From Oculatellaceae cyanobacterium Prado106 (GTDB taxonomy: Bacteria > Cyanobacteriota > Cyanobacteriia > Elainellales > Elainellaceae): DNA of 63,816 nucleotides. This document shows, one piece after another, positions 19,092 through 28,720 of the stretch; within the stretch, counting starts at the first letter, position 1; the number at the start of each line of letters is the position of its first letter. The DNA is taken from assembly GCA_025454315.1 (NCBI GenBank), contig JALOOP010000012.1, forward strand, positions 1 through 63,816, given 5' to 3'. Made by a program: the position numbers and the translations under genes. Below the pieces are notes generated by a model. The model worked only from the letters and a program-made list of their open reading frames with translations, was not told the origin of the DNA and did no database searches.

Positions 19092-19736
19092 ATGTCACTG
19101 ATGCCCAAACGCCTTGCCAAACGTCGAGCCGAAGCACTTCAGCCGCTGATTGTGTTTCAGATGCGCCAAGAGTCCTTTGCGCTGTTGATTCAATGTGCCC
19201 AAAAAGTCATCCCACTGGGTACAGTATACGGCACACCCGAAGGCGGCATCCGTCTAACGCGCTATCAAAACCGCGAAATTCCCGTCATTGACATCGAATC
19301 GCGCATCTTCACCACCCCGCGACCTAACCCAGTCCAACTAGAAGCAAGCCGTATATCCCCTACGGATACGAATGGATACATGAATGGATATACGAATGGA
19401 TATACGAATGGAGGCAGGAATGAATCCACAGTAGATGCCGTCGATGTCCTGCCCCAACCCCATCTCCTCATTGTGGACAATCTCCAGGGTGACCCCATTG
19501 GCATCCCCTTACCTTCTCCACCCACGTTACGTCGCGTTCCCATCGCTGCCTTCGCACCATTGCCAGCCCTGTATCTTAGCAATAGCCCCATCCGTTGTAT
19601 CAGCGCTCTCGTCCACACTAACGAAACCGAACCCCCTTTCTTTCTTCTAAACCTCGATCAAATTTGCCAGGGACAATGGGCACTAGGCACAACATTACCC
19701 GCGTTTCTGCCCCAAATTGTAGGCGGTGTGTCCTAG
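19092..19736 (+). CDS. CheW-like domain protein
   Basis: 214 residues. After a basic start the chain reads as a CheW-type beta barrel: LIVFQMRQESFALLIQCAQK, VIPLGTVYGTPEGGIRLTRY and REIPVIDIESRIF, and after a spacer HLLIVDNLQGDPIGIPL, RCISALVHTN, FFLLNLDQI. The spacer contains an in-frame 12-bp repeat encoding NGYMNGYTNGYTNGG at 19370-19412. Similar single proteins lie outside chemotaxis operons in cyanobacteria; a link to the pix array is possible but unproven. Start ATG 19092. Confidence 0.7.
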   Translation: MSLMPKRLAKRRAEALQPLIVFQMRQESFALLIQCAQKVIPLGTVYGTPEGGIRLTRYQNREIPVIDIESRIFTTPRPNPVQLEASRISPTDTNGYMNGYTNGYTNGGRNESTVDAVDVLPQPHLLIVDNLQGDPIGIPLPSPPTLRRVPIAAFAPLPALYLSNSPIRCISALVHTNETEPPFFLLNLDQICQGQWALGTTLPAFLPQIVGGVS

Positions 19737-19804
19737 CGTTTTGGATTTTAGAAGTTGAATGACATAACGCTAAAACATAGCCGCTTGGATTGCCCTAAAA
19801 TCCT

Positions 19805-19860
19805 TCCCTCGTAATACAAGAAGGAATAAACTCCTCTGCGTCTCTGCGTCTCTGCGGTTG
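19805..19860. repeat. TCTCTGCG octamer array
   Basis: CTCTGCGTCTCTGCGTCTCT followed by GCGGTT. One of about eight copies of this array in the window (also near 17050, 22170, 28478, 32634, 32767, 47187, 63598). Confidence 0.85.
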
Positions 19861-19908
19861 AAGTTAAAATTTCAGCTTACAGGGTGTTGATTCTTACTCC
19901 CTTAATGC

Positions 19909-22110
19909 CTAAGACATCAACCGTTGTCCTAACAAGGTATATCGCTGTCGATCCCTCACCTGCTTCACCGCCACCCCGATCGCCTTCTGCGGTCCCACAA
20001 AAATCGCCAACTGCTTAGCCCGAGTCAATCCGGTATAAATTAAATTGCGCGATAACATCGGGTAATGCTGCATATAAAGCGGTAATATGACCGCCGGATA
20101 TTCACTGCCCTGGGATTTGTGAATGGTCACGGCAAACGCATGGCCAATCTCATTGAGATCCGCCGCATCATACACCACCTGATGATCTGTAAACAGCGCC
20201 GTCACCGCTTGTTCCTCAGCATCGATCGCCGTAATCACCCCCAAATCTCCATTGAATACCTCGCGATCGTAGTCATTGACCTGCTGGATAATGCGATCGC
20301 CCACCCTCAACGTCATCCCACCCCGCACCAACTCTGGTTTATCAGCCTGGGGCGGATTGATCAACTGCTGTAAAACTTGATTCAAATTGCGCGTCCCCAC
20401 CGTGCCGCGCGTCATCGGACAAAGCACTTGCAAATCACGCGCCGGATCAAACCCCGTCTGCGGGATAAAATGCTGAATCAAATCTTGAATGGCCTGCACC
20501 CCATCCTCGGGTTCCGGCGCACTCAGCCAGAGACAATCCGACTGGGGCTGATCGGCCATCGATTCAAGTTGCGGAAACTCACCCTGATTCATCCGGTGAG
20601 CATTGCGAATGATCATGCTCGCCTGCGCTTGCCGAAACACCTCGGTCAACCGCACCACGGGAATTTGCTGAGACGCGATCAAATCTCCCAACACATTCCC
20701 CGGCCCCACACTCGGCAATTGATCTGTGTCGCCCACCAGCAGGATCTGCGCCTGGGACGGCACCGCCTTAAACAGTGAATGCGCCAAAAACAAATCCAGC
20801 ATCGAAGCCTCATCGACAATAATCGCATCCGCCGCGATCGGGTTCTCCAAATTCCGCTTAAACTGAAGCGTCTTCGGCTCAAACTCCAGCAACCGATGCA
20901 CCGTTTTCGCTTCCTGTCCCGTCACCTCACTCAATCGTTGCGCCGCCCGTCCCGTCGGAGAAGCCAGAGCGATCGCCTTCCCCATCGCCTTCCATAGCGC
21001 CACAATCACCCGCGTCGAAGCCGTCTTCCCCGTCCCCGGCCCCCCCGTCAACACCATCAGCCGCTGACTCGCCGCCATCTCCACCGCCTGCCGCTGCTGT
21101 TCTGAAAGCTGCAACCCCGTTTTCTCCGTGAATCGATCCACCCAGTTTCGCACCCGCTCCAGATCCACCTCGATCGGTTCTCCCAACAGCGTCACGATCC
21201 GTTCCGCCAACTTATACTCAGCGCCATAAAAAGTCGGCGCGTAGCAGAGGATCGATTCCGTGTCCTGTTCGATAAATCGCTGCAACACCAGTTCCCCATC
21301 CCCAGCCATCTTCGTCAACAGCGGCTCCAGTTCTTCCGGCTGGGGTTGATGATCAGCGATCGCCAATCGGTTTACCCCGCGCTCCACCAGTTCCGCCCAA
21401 GGCAAATAACAATGCCCATCCTCCGCCGCTTCCCCCAGCACATGCAAAATTCCACTGCGATACCGGAACTCGGAATCCGGCGATAATCCCAGGTTACGGG
21501 CGATCGCATCTGCCGTCACAAAGCCAATGCCATACACATCCGTCGCCAGTTGATAAGGATTTTCGGTGACGGTTGCGATCGCCTCATCCCCATACTGCTT
21601 ATAGATTTTCACCGCAAACGTCGTAGACACCCCATGACTCTGCAAAAACAGCATGACCTCTTTAATAGCTTTTTGACTCGACCAAGCCGTTTGGATCATC
21701 TGCACCCGCTTCTGAGCAATCCCCGGCACCTCCGACAACCGCTCAATGTGATGCTCAATCACCTCCAGCGTCTCCAACCCAAAGTGCGCCACAATTCGCT
21801 TCGCCGTCACCGGCCCCACCCCTTTAATCAATCCACTCCCCAAATACTTTTCAATTCCCGTCAGCGTGGCCGGCTTCGTCTCCCGATAGCGCTCCACCTG
21901 AAACTGCTGCCCATATTTCGGATGATCCCGCCAAGTCCCTTCCAGTTGCAGCGTCTGTCCCGCCTGAATGTTGGCAAAATTCCCCACGATCGTCACCAAC
22001 TCACCCGCACGCGGAGCCTTCAACCGCGCCACCGTATACCCCGACTCCGCCGAATGGTAAGTCAACCGTTCGACAACACCTTGAATGGATTCGGGCGGGG
22101 GGGAGGACAT
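19909..22110 (-). CDS. recD2: RecD2-like 5'-3' DNA helicase
   Basis: 733 residues. N-terminal OB-like region (about 1-90), tandem helix-hairpin-helix motifs (about 90-190: LIKGVGPVTAKRIV, LSEVPGIAQKRVQM, GIGFVTADAIARNL), then SF1B helicase motifs: Walker A GGPGTGKTASTRV (about 356), Walker B IIVDEASMLD, motif III LLVGDTDQLPSVGPG, C-terminal AVTIHKSQGSEYPAV and LIYTGLTRAK. The extended N-terminus marks RecD2, which works without RecBC in repair and fork processing. The start is ATG 22110; immediately upstream is a CCCCTTT-type array (22112-22155) instead of a recognisable ribosome site. Confidence 0.93.
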   Translation of the reverse strand: MSSPPPESIQGVVERLTYHSAESGYTVARLKAPRAGELVTIVGNFANIQAGQTLQLEGTWRDHPKYGQQFQVERYRETKPATLTGIEKYLGSGLIKGVGPVTAKRIVAHFGLETLEVIEHHIERLSEVPGIAQKRVQMIQTAWSSQKAIKEVMLFLQSHGVSTTFAVKIYKQYGDEAIATVTENPYQLATDVYGIGFVTADAIARNLGLSPDSEFRYRSGILHVLGEAAEDGHCYLPWAELVERGVNRLAIADHQPQPEELEPLLTKMAGDGELVLQRFIEQDTESILCYAPTFYGAEYKLAERIVTLLGEPIEVDLERVRNWVDRFTEKTGLQLSEQQRQAVEMAASQRLMVLTGGPGTGKTASTRVIVALWKAMGKAIALASPTGRAAQRLSEVTGQEAKTVHRLLEFEPKTLQFKRNLENPIAADAIIVDEASMLDLFLAHSLFKAVPSQAQILLVGDTDQLPSVGPGNVLGDLIASQQIPVVRLTEVFRQAQASMIIRNAHRMNQGEFPQLESMADQPQSDCLWLSAPEPEDGVQAIQDLIQHFIPQTGFDPARDLQVLCPMTRGTVGTRNLNQVLQQLINPPQADKPELVRGGMTLRVGDRIIQQVNDYDREVFNGDLGVITAIDAEEQAVTALFTDHQVVYDAADLNEIGHAFAVTIHKSQGSEYPAVILPLYMQHYPMLSRNLIYTGLTRAKQLAIFVGPQKAIGVAVKQVRDRQRYTLLGQRLMS

Positions 22111-22913
22111 GGGAGGGAAGGGGAAAGGGGAAAGGGAAAAGGCGAAAGGGAGAAAACAGTTTTCACTCTGCGTCCTCTGCGCCTCTGCTTCTCTGCGCTC
22201 CTCACATCAATAGGTGAAAGGCGAAAGCAGAGCTTTGTAATTAGTCGCAAAGTCAGTCGCAAAGATTGTAGCTGAACTCAGCAAAATGGTTATTATTCAC
22301 CTTATTCAGCATTGTAGGCTAAATCATTTATCCAGCCCGTAGAGTCATGATCCAGACTGCTCTCACACCAACCGCACCCAATCCAATCAACAGCATGAAT
22401 CATTAAAGATTCTCCTCATCAACCCCCCATTGCCAAATCCCCATAAATCTAAAGTAAACCCCTAGCGTTCTACATCAAAAAATCTACGTCCCTCTCAGCG
22501 CACTCCCTTTCCCCTTTCCCCCTTCCCCTTTCGCCCCTTCCACCCTCTCGCCTCTCCCACCAAAGAAATCAACTACACTCCCCCACCGCGTTTTACGCAA
22601 ACGATCGCCCATTCTCCTCCAGTTTATGGAGACGCACATCTACCCAGTGGAATTGTTGTTTGTTTCCGGAAACTGCGACAATGTATGCGGAACCTTTCCT
22701 TGGCTTGATTTGTCTATCAGCTCAGGTTACATTTTTGGGTCTACCCGCTGCTCCTCACTAGTAGTCAGGGTAGGAAGCTGCACAGCCTCAAAACTTTTCT
22801 GTGAAGGAACCGGATAGATTAAGCACAAGACCGAAAACAACCAGCGCTTTTCTTCTATCATCAGTTCCGTCACAAAACTATCACAAGAACTATCCCTGAG
22901 AGCTAGATCTATT
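22111..22913. other. Spacer with repeats, divergent promoters
   Basis: No gene seen in 800 bp. It begins with a GGGGAAA array (22112-22155) and a degenerate CTCTGCG array (22170-22200), then AT-rich sequence, and a pyrimidine-rich CCCCTTT array at about 22505-22550. Promoters for recD2 (-) and the SLH gene (+) must lie here. Confidence 0.6.
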
Positions 22914-24122
22914 ATGAAGTCTACATTCCGTCGTTTCGTAGCCCTCGCGGCTCTGACCACCGCAACCGTTAGCACCCTGGCGACTGCGGCACCCTCCCTG
23001 GCCAACAATCCCTTTAGCCAACAAGAAGTCGATCAAAGTAAGTTTATTGCGATCGCCTCTCCCTTCCGCAATGGCACCTCCCACCAGTTGATGGTAGTCG
23101 AACAAATCAACGACACCCGCGCCTGCTGGTCTGAAGCTGGCGGCGCACCCAACATTATCGATCCGCTGCTGATGCAGTTTGACTTCACTGGCGTTTGCGG
23201 TCGCAGCCTCGACAGCAACGGCTACTCCATCCGCATGAACGGCGAAGATCTGGGGCTACGCTACGGCCTCCGCATCGTCCGCCGCGACAACGACATGGTA
23301 CTCGTGGGCGCGCCCCGCAGTCGCAACGGTGGCCAAGAAATTGTCATCGGTCGGACGGCAGGTGTCACCAACAGCTACGCCAAAATTAACCTGGAACCGG
23401 GCTGGCGCTTCACCAAACGGATGCTGGGCGATCGCATCCTCGGTCACGTCTATCTGACCTACGACGGCAACGCTCCCGACGGTGGCAATAATGGCGGCGG
23501 CAACGTCGTTAGCCGCTTCCGCGACACAGCCGGCGACATCTACCTGGCAGAAATTAACCAGGCCGTTGACCTTGGCTTCATTGCAGGCTTCTCCGACGAC
23601 AACACCTTCCGTCCCCAACAGTCCCTCACCCGCGAACAGTTGGTGTCCATGGTTCTCGGTGCCCTCAGCAAGGTTCCCAACGTCCAAATGACGGTTCCCG
23701 CCACCGCCACGGCTAATCCCTACAGCGATGTCCAATCTAACCGCTGGAGCGCTGCCAAGATTGCCTTCGCCAAGGCCAACAACATCGTCAGCGGCTACGA
23801 AAACGGCACCTTCCGCCCCGAGCAACCCGTCACCCGCGCTGAACTGATGGCCGTCCTCCGCCGCGCCGCCGAGTTTGCTAAGGCACAACAAGGCCAACCC
23901 GGACAACTGCAAGGCAACCGCCCCGCCCAAAGCTTCGCCGACACCGGCAGCCACTGGGGCAACGCGCTCATCAGCCAAATGTCCACCTACTGCGGTGTTG
24001 CATCCCCGCTCAACGAGCGCGGCAACAGCTTCGCCCCCGACAGCCCTGCCCAACGCAACTACGCCGCCGCAGCCACCCTGCGGATGCTCAACTGCGCCAA
24101 AGGCACCACGACGGTGCAGTAG
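22914..24122 (+). CDS. Secreted DUF3747 protein with three SLH domains
   Basis: 402 residues. Signal peptide at 1-31 (basic start, hydrophobic LAALTTATVSTLATAA, cleavage near SLANN). Residues about 32-190 match DUF3747 (KFIAIASPFRNGTSHQLMVV, CGRSLDSNGYSIRM). Three S-layer homology domains follow: FRDTAGDIYLAEINQAVDLG (about 199-250), YSDVQSNRWSAAKIAFAKAN (about 265-320) and FADTGSHWGNALISQM (about 345-395). SLH domains attach proteins to the cell wall or outer membrane, so it is a periplasmic or envelope protein. Start ATG 22914, terminator 55 bp past the stop. Highly expressed genes in cyanobacteria often look like this, but that is inference. Confidence 0.9.
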   Translation: MKSTFRRFVALAALTTATVSTLATAAPSLANNPFSQQEVDQSKFIAIASPFRNGTSHQLMVVEQINDTRACWSEAGGAPNIIDPLLMQFDFTGVCGRSLDSNGYSIRMNGEDLGLRYGLRIVRRDNDMVLVGAPRSRNGGQEIVIGRTAGVTNSYAKINLEPGWRFTKRMLGDRILGHVYLTYDGNAPDGGNNGGGNVVSRFRDTAGDIYLAEINQAVDLGFIAGFSDDNTFRPQQSLTREQLVSMVLGALSKVPNVQMTVPATATANPYSDVQSNRWSAAKIAFAKANNIVSGYENGTFRPEQPVTRAELMAVLRRAAEFAKAQQGQPGQLQGNRPAQSFADTGSHWGNALISQMSTYCGVASPLNERGNSFAPDSPAQRNYAAAATLRMLNCAKGTTTVQ

Positions 24123-24176
24123 GGAGCAGTAAGGCTGGCTTCACTGTTCAAGTTTTCTCCTAGGTTGTGAATGACG

Positions 24177-24208
24177 AGAGGGGTAAGGGAACTTACTCCT
24201 CTTTTTTT
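24177..24208 (+). terminator. Rho-independent terminator of the SLH gene
   Basis: AGAGGGGTAAG and CTTACTCCTCT pair around loop GGAA with one G-U, followed by seven T. A GGCGAAA array and GGATGGGT octamers follow at about 24209-24303. Confidence 0.9.
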
Positions 24209-24627
24209 GGGCGAAAGGGGGAAGGGGAAAGGCGAAAGGCGAAAGGCGAAAGGCGAAAGGCGAAAGGCGTGGATGGGTGGATGGGTGGATGGGTGGACGG
24301 GTGAAAACTTCTATTAGGAATTAATCGAGGTCAATATCTGAACAAGGGGGAATGTTCTTTCTATGATTTGGATTAGCGCACGCGATCGCACTCCATATCC
24401 AATGAACCTTCCACGAATCTTCATAGAAGTCTCCATTGCACCATCCAAAAGATTCATCTAAACTCAAAGTCCTCCAAGCTGATCCTCTCAGCAAATTTCC
24501 CAAATCCTGGTAGGGTGCGTGAAAACGAAGTGGATGCTGTTAGCGAAATGCTTCATAACATCCCGAAACTCCTGGGTTCTCCTTGATCTCTCATTGTCAA
24601 GCTACCGTGCCTGCAGAAGTCCAGATC

Positions 24628-24809
24628 GGCTTCGCTCCAAGGTTTTCGCCCCCACTCTTCCAATTCTGGCCCCAACTTTGAGGGACTCTGAATTCCATGA
24701 ATCTTCTCAGATTACTCCATGAAAATTCCGATGAAGACTCCTTGAAAACGCCTCGAAGGCTCGGCTCCCCAAAGTTGGGGCGGGGGGGCGGAAACCTGCA
24801 AGCGAAGCC
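24628..24809. mobile_element. MITE-like element, copy A
   Basis: 182 bp with terminal inverted repeats: left GGCTTCGCTCCAAGG-TTTTCGCCCCC, right (reverse complement) GGCTTCGCTTGCAGG-TTTCCGCCCCC. Internally it carries CCCCAACTTTGAGGGACT near the left and CCCCAAAGTTGGGG near the right. Copies B, C and D lie at 24811, 42031 and 62237. Confidence 0.75.
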
Positions 24810-24810
24810 G

Positions 24811-24993
24811 TCAGACCTCTAGGTTTAGCGCCCCCACTCTTCCAATTCTGGCCCCCAACTTTGGGGGACTTTGAATTCCATAAATCTTCTCAGATTACTC
24901 CATGAAAACGCCTGGGAATACCCACTGAAAACGCCTCGAAGGCTCGGCTCCCCAAAGTTGGGGCGGGGGGGCAAAAACCCAGATGCGAAGCCA
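24811..24993. mobile_element. MITE-like element, copy B
   Basis: Starts directly after copy A in the same orientation; the inner 150 bp is closely similar, including CTTCTCAGATTACTCCATG and AAGGCTCGGCTCCCC. The right terminus is intact (GATGCGAAGCC); the left terminus is diverged. No ORF. Confidence 0.7.
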
Positions 24994-25600
24994 GGTAGAC
25001 TTGACGATGTTAAACAATGTTTCGCCAGCAGCATCAAACGAAGTGGAACGCAATCCAACCTCAATCCGAAAGATCAAAATCTCAACCAAACCGTCGATTT
25101 TAAATCATTGAAGCGCTTCAACGGCTAATCCCTGGCGCAGCCCTAGATTGTCAGAACCATCCCTAAAACAAGTTCTAGAAAGCTCTCCAGTAATCCTAGA
25201 ATCGCGATCGCCTCCCAATCCAGCAAGAGCTAATCCATGTTGGAGTCGAGATTTTGAATTTTAGATTTTGAATTTTAGATTTTGAATTTTAGATCTTGAA
25301 TTTTAGATTCTGGACTGTGAAATCCTCCAACAGAAATTCTTAGAAGTTCACTTCATTCAACTTCTACCAAAAACACTCAACAAACCTTTGACATAAAAAT
25401 GGAACCACTCCCCACTCCCCACTCCCCACTCCCCACTCCCCACTCCCCAACAAATAAGCCCAAGCTAACCTAGCCTGGGCTTAAAAGATAAACCAATTTC
25501 GACACTCAAAGGAGCATGGAACAAAGAGCGATCGCTAGCAGTAGAAACATTAAACCCGTCCCCACTGCACACTCCCCATTCCCGACTCCCTAACTCAAAA
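24994..25600. repeat. Spacer with 14-bp and heptamer arrays
   Basis: No gene is visible. Four 14-bp units GATTTTGAATTTTA at 25250-25305 and a CCCCACT heptamer array at about 25402-25449. A second short CCCCACT-like run precedes the H1-like gene end at about 25560-25590. Confidence 0.75.
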
Positions 25601-26203
25601 CTAGGTAGACTTCTTGCGTCCGCGAGTTGGGGCGGTGCGGGCTGAAGTCGAACGGGTGGTTTTGGCGCGAGTGGTCGGTTTGGGTTGAGCGGCTTTGGCA
25701 GCAGCGCGTCCCCGAGGCCTCGCAGGAGCAGCGGCTGGCTCTGCTTTGGCGCGGGTGGCTTTGGGAGCCGGAGCAGCGGCAGCAGCAGCCTTGGCTGGGC
25801 CTCTTCCGCGACGTTTCGCAGGTGCAGCTTCAGCAGCAGGAGCCTCTTCTTTAGCGGCGGGAGCTGATGCAGCAGCCGATGCCTTCAGCGTTCTCGGACG
25901 ACGGGTTCTGGTTTGTTTTACACCACCCTCACCCTGTTGTCGTTTGGCAGCAGCCAGGTAACGCTTGAGGGAGGAAGCGGTAATTCCCACTCCCTTGCTT
26001 GCCAGGATGGAAGAGATTTCATCATAGGTGTACCCACGGTTGAGTGCAGTCGTGATGGAATCCTTTAGAATCGTCACGGCTTCCCGGAGTGACCAAGATT
26101 CCTTGGGACGTTCGGGAAGATCTTGAAGCGTCGAAGTCGCTTGATCGATCGCAAGCTTGGGGACGACGACGGAAGCCGGTGGTCTTTGTTTTGTAGCTGG
26201 CAT
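25601..26203 (-). CDS. Histone-H1-like basic DNA-binding protein
   Basis: 200 residues with two parts. Residues 1-95 are ordered and carry a probable helix-turn-helix (REAVTILKDSITTALNRG, YTYDEISSILASKGVGITAS, SLKRYLAAAKRQQ). From about 100 to the end it is Ala/Lys/Arg/Pro-rich with AT-hook-like cores RRGRGPAK, RPRGRAAAK and RGRKKST. This matches the general make-up of bacterial H1-like nucleoid proteins (HctB/AlgP-like tails), which compact DNA or regulate genes. Start ATG 26203; the upstream region to 26340 is very AT-rich and probably holds its promoter. Specific function unknown. Confidence 0.75.
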   Translation of the reverse strand: MPATKQRPPASVVVPKLAIDQATSTLQDLPERPKESWSLREAVTILKDSITTALNRGYTYDEISSILASKGVGITASSLKRYLAAAKRQQGEGGVKQTRTRRPRTLKASAAASAPAAKEEAPAAEAAPAKRRGRGPAKAAAAAAPAPKATRAKAEPAAAPARPRGRAAAKAAQPKPTTRAKTTRSTSARTAPTRGRKKST

Positions 26204-27434
26204 AGTTATGTTCCTGCAAATGTTGCTTTCCTCGCGTTGTTTTAGTTCGGAAAGCTGCGTTTAATCTAGATTACCAATTTATCTACTTTTTCGATCACTT
26301 TTTTTGTCATTTATTTGAGATAAATTTTTCTCGTCGATCCACAACGCCTCCCAACTGCTCCAAAATGCCTCCTCTCGATCGCAACTCTCGCCTGACTCTA
26401 GTCTAAATGTCTGGATGAATAGGCTTTTTAACAAGCATGTAAAATCCATCCTCCAGAGGCGATCGCTCCTCTGTCTTTAGCCTCAATTTCCCCTCTAGCG
26501 ATCCCATCCACTCCCAGACTATTCTCGATAGTCAAACGATCGCATCCCATCCGGTTCAGCACAAAGATCTCGGTTAAACCAGAAGAACTTTAGATCTAAT
26601 CAAAAGCGCTGAAATCTTTACCCACCAAGAGTTTTGTTGTTTGGTGGATGTCTTGGATCTCTAGGAGTGCGATCGCACATCCCAGCAACCACAACCCTGC
26701 TAGCTCAAGGTAAACCGCTCATTCGTTGAAGTGGTCAAGGATGGATTGGGCGATCGCTTCCCCTAAAATCCATGCTCCCGACACTCCAGGCTATCGCTCA
26801 CAGTTAATACTACCTATCCAAACGGACAAAAGAAGATGGATCAATCGCTATCCTTCCCGTTCCATTTCCTATCCCAAAAGTCGTATTTTCAAAACCTGCA
26901 ATAAATCTTGATCTTCTTCGATCGATTTTGTCGTCATTTACCGCACCATTCTTTTGCTTTTGCGGTGGAGTAACTCAGTTTTTGAGACGGTTCACACTCC
27001 CAATCGTGATCCAAGATCTCAATTAACTCATGCCAACATTCCAAATTCCGAGGCCAGATTTCCAGGGCTGAGTATCACAGACTGCATCGATCGCCGCAAA
27101 CTCCACCCATCCCCAGAATCAATGCCAACGTTAAAGCCGTCTTATCTAACACCCTCATCTAGCAACCTGATGGAACAACACCCCGATCCAACTCAGAGCG
27201 GTTTCCAGCAGAAAGCACACAGAACGAACAGCCGCGAGTACACAAAATCCTACCCTCAACTCAGATCGCAACACTCCCCAAGTTCCACCTCATCGCCCAC
27301 CCAGATTTCCCATTTTCCGCACCGAATTCCCACACGCTCCACCACTCCCCACCCGCAACAAACCCACCCCAAAGATAATGAGAAGATAGAAAACACCCAA
27401 ACCCATCCACCCATCCACCCATCCACCCATCCCT
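26204..27434. other. Gene-free spacer
   Basis: 1.2 kb without a credible gene; the long ORF from 26954 is a Pro/Ser/His-rich out-of-frame artefact. An AT-rich stretch at 26260-26330 suits a promoter for the H1-like gene. The right end (27400-27433) is an array of CCATCCAC octamers that runs to the next start codon. Confidence 0.65.
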
Positions 27435-28361
27435 ATGAAAAAGCCCTGGCAATTCTTCCTCCCCCTCATTCCCCTTGGAATCCTCCTGACCATCCTGTTC
27501 CATTTCTCACCCTTCTCCGGTTCCTCCCTCTCCCCCCTCCCGAGCCTGTCTCCAGCCTCCAGTCAGGCTCAATCCCCGCCCTCCATCGTGCAATACCAGA
27601 AACATTCCCTCCCCCAAACCGACCTGCATACCCTCTCAATTCCTGCCGAGCATCTCTCCCGCCTCACCCTCGCTGTCGCCGACTCGTTGCAAACCGTCTC
27701 AGAATTTGCTCAATCCTCCGGCGCGATCGCCGTCCTCAACGCCGGTTTTTTTGATCCACAAAACCAAAAATCCACCTCCTTCATCACCCTCCAGGAAACC
27801 TTGGTCGCCGATCCCCGCACCAACGAACGTCTCATGGAAAACCCCAAACTCACCCCCTACCTCGACCAAATCCTCAACCGCACCGAACTACGCCGCTACC
27901 AATGCCAATCCACCGATCCACAAGCAGTCATCCGCCTCGACATCGTTCGCCACCAAGCCCCCACTCCCACTAACTGCCAGACCATTGACGCGATCGGAGC
28001 CGGCCCCCAACTTCTACCCGCTCTCACCCTAGAAGAAGAAGCCTTTGTCGATCGCAGCACCGGACGAGATGCGATCGGCAGCCAGCAAGCCAACGCCAGA
28101 ACCGCGATCGGCCTCACCTCTACAGGCACCCTAATCTGGGTCTTAGTCGCCCAAAAATCCACCGATCCGACCACATCCGGCCTCACCCTGGAACAACTGG
28201 CCGACTGGCTCAAAACCCAAGACATTGTGCAAGCCCTAAACCTAGACGGCGGCAGTTCCTCATCCCTGTATTACCAAGGCCAAACCTTCTACGGCAAAGT
28301 CAACGGAGAAGGCGATCGCGTCATCCGTCCCGTCAAGTCAGTGCTGCTTCTAAAGTTGTGA
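27435..28361 (+). CDS. Phosphodiester glycosidase (NAGPA-type) family protein
   Basis: 308 residues, membrane-anchored or secreted: residues 5-25 (FFLPLIPLGILLTILFHF) form a signal anchor. The rest matches the phosphodiester glycosidase fold of NAGPA-type proteins: AVLNAGFFDP, IDAIGAGPQLL, NARTAIGLTSTGTLIWVLV, and the conserved LNLDGGSSSSLYYQG with the DGGxS motif. Such enzymes cleave sugar phosphodiesters in the periplasm or envelope; the substrate is unknown. The ATG at 27435 directly follows a CCATCCAC array, so no Shine-Dalgarno is visible. Confidence 0.85.
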   Translation: MKKPWQFFLPLIPLGILLTILFHFSPFSGSSLSPLPSLSPASSQAQSPPSIVQYQKHSLPQTDLHTLSIPAEHLSRLTLAVADSLQTVSEFAQSSGAIAVLNAGFFDPQNQKSTSFITLQETLVADPRTNERLMENPKLTPYLDQILNRTELRRYQCQSTDPQAVIRLDIVRHQAPTPTNCQTIDAIGAGPQLLPALTLEEEAFVDRSTGRDAIGSQQANARTAIGLTSTGTLIWVLVAQKSTDPTTSGLTLEQLADWLKTQDIVQALNLDGGSSSSLYYQGQTFYGKVNGEGDRVIRPVKSVLLLKL

Positions 28362-28720
28362 ATAGGGAGTGGGGAGTGGGGAAAAGGGGAAAGGGGAAAG
28401 GGAAAAGGGGAAAGGGGAAAGGGAGGGAGTCTTAGAAATATCCTTTGTGTCCTCCTCTCCTCCTCTCCCATTCTTTCTCTGCGTCTCTGCGTCTCTGCGG
28501 TTAAAAAAGTTCGGGCATCAGTTGCGATCGCCAAAAAAAATTGAGGAACACCCGCCGACCAAAATCAGCAAACATCCCCCAATCCAAGTTTCGATATCAA
28601 TCCAGTATTCCCAAGTCGGAAGTCCGAGAGCCCAACTAAAACAATTCACCGTCTCAGTTCACAGAAGAGACACTGATCTCCCCCACTCCCCACTCCCCAC
28701 TCCCTACTCCCTACTCCCTC
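28362..28720. repeat. Repeat-filled convergent spacer
   Basis: Bases 28365-28425 are GGGGAGT then GGGGAAA units, 28478-28500 a TCTCTGCG array, and 28680-28722 CCCCACT/CCCTACT units. The first and last are in opposite orientation, giving the spacer a loose inverted symmetry between two converging genes. Confidence 0.75.

Larger units (their letters stand above)
24533..25035. mobile_element. Possible composite MITE-like block with imperfect ends
   Basis: Bases 24533-24562 and 25006-25035 form an imperfect 30-bp inverted repeat (22 of 30 positions, GATGCTG at the outer edge). Between them are two tandem copies of a smaller MITE-like element. No coding capacity is visible, so it would be non-autonomous. 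The composite reading is tentative. Confidence 0.35.

Noticed and set aside
22626-22817. 63-codon ORF upstream of the SLH gene
   Set aside because: No family features; lies in the divergent promoter region.
25627-25961. Ala/Gly/Trp-rich ORFs opposite the H1-like gene
   Set aside because: Antisense shadows of an Ala/Lys-rich coding sequence.
26954-27754. Long Pro/Ser/His-rich ORF before the phosphodiester glycosidase
   Set aside because: Runs out of frame into the real gene; composition is that of translated repeats, not of a protein.
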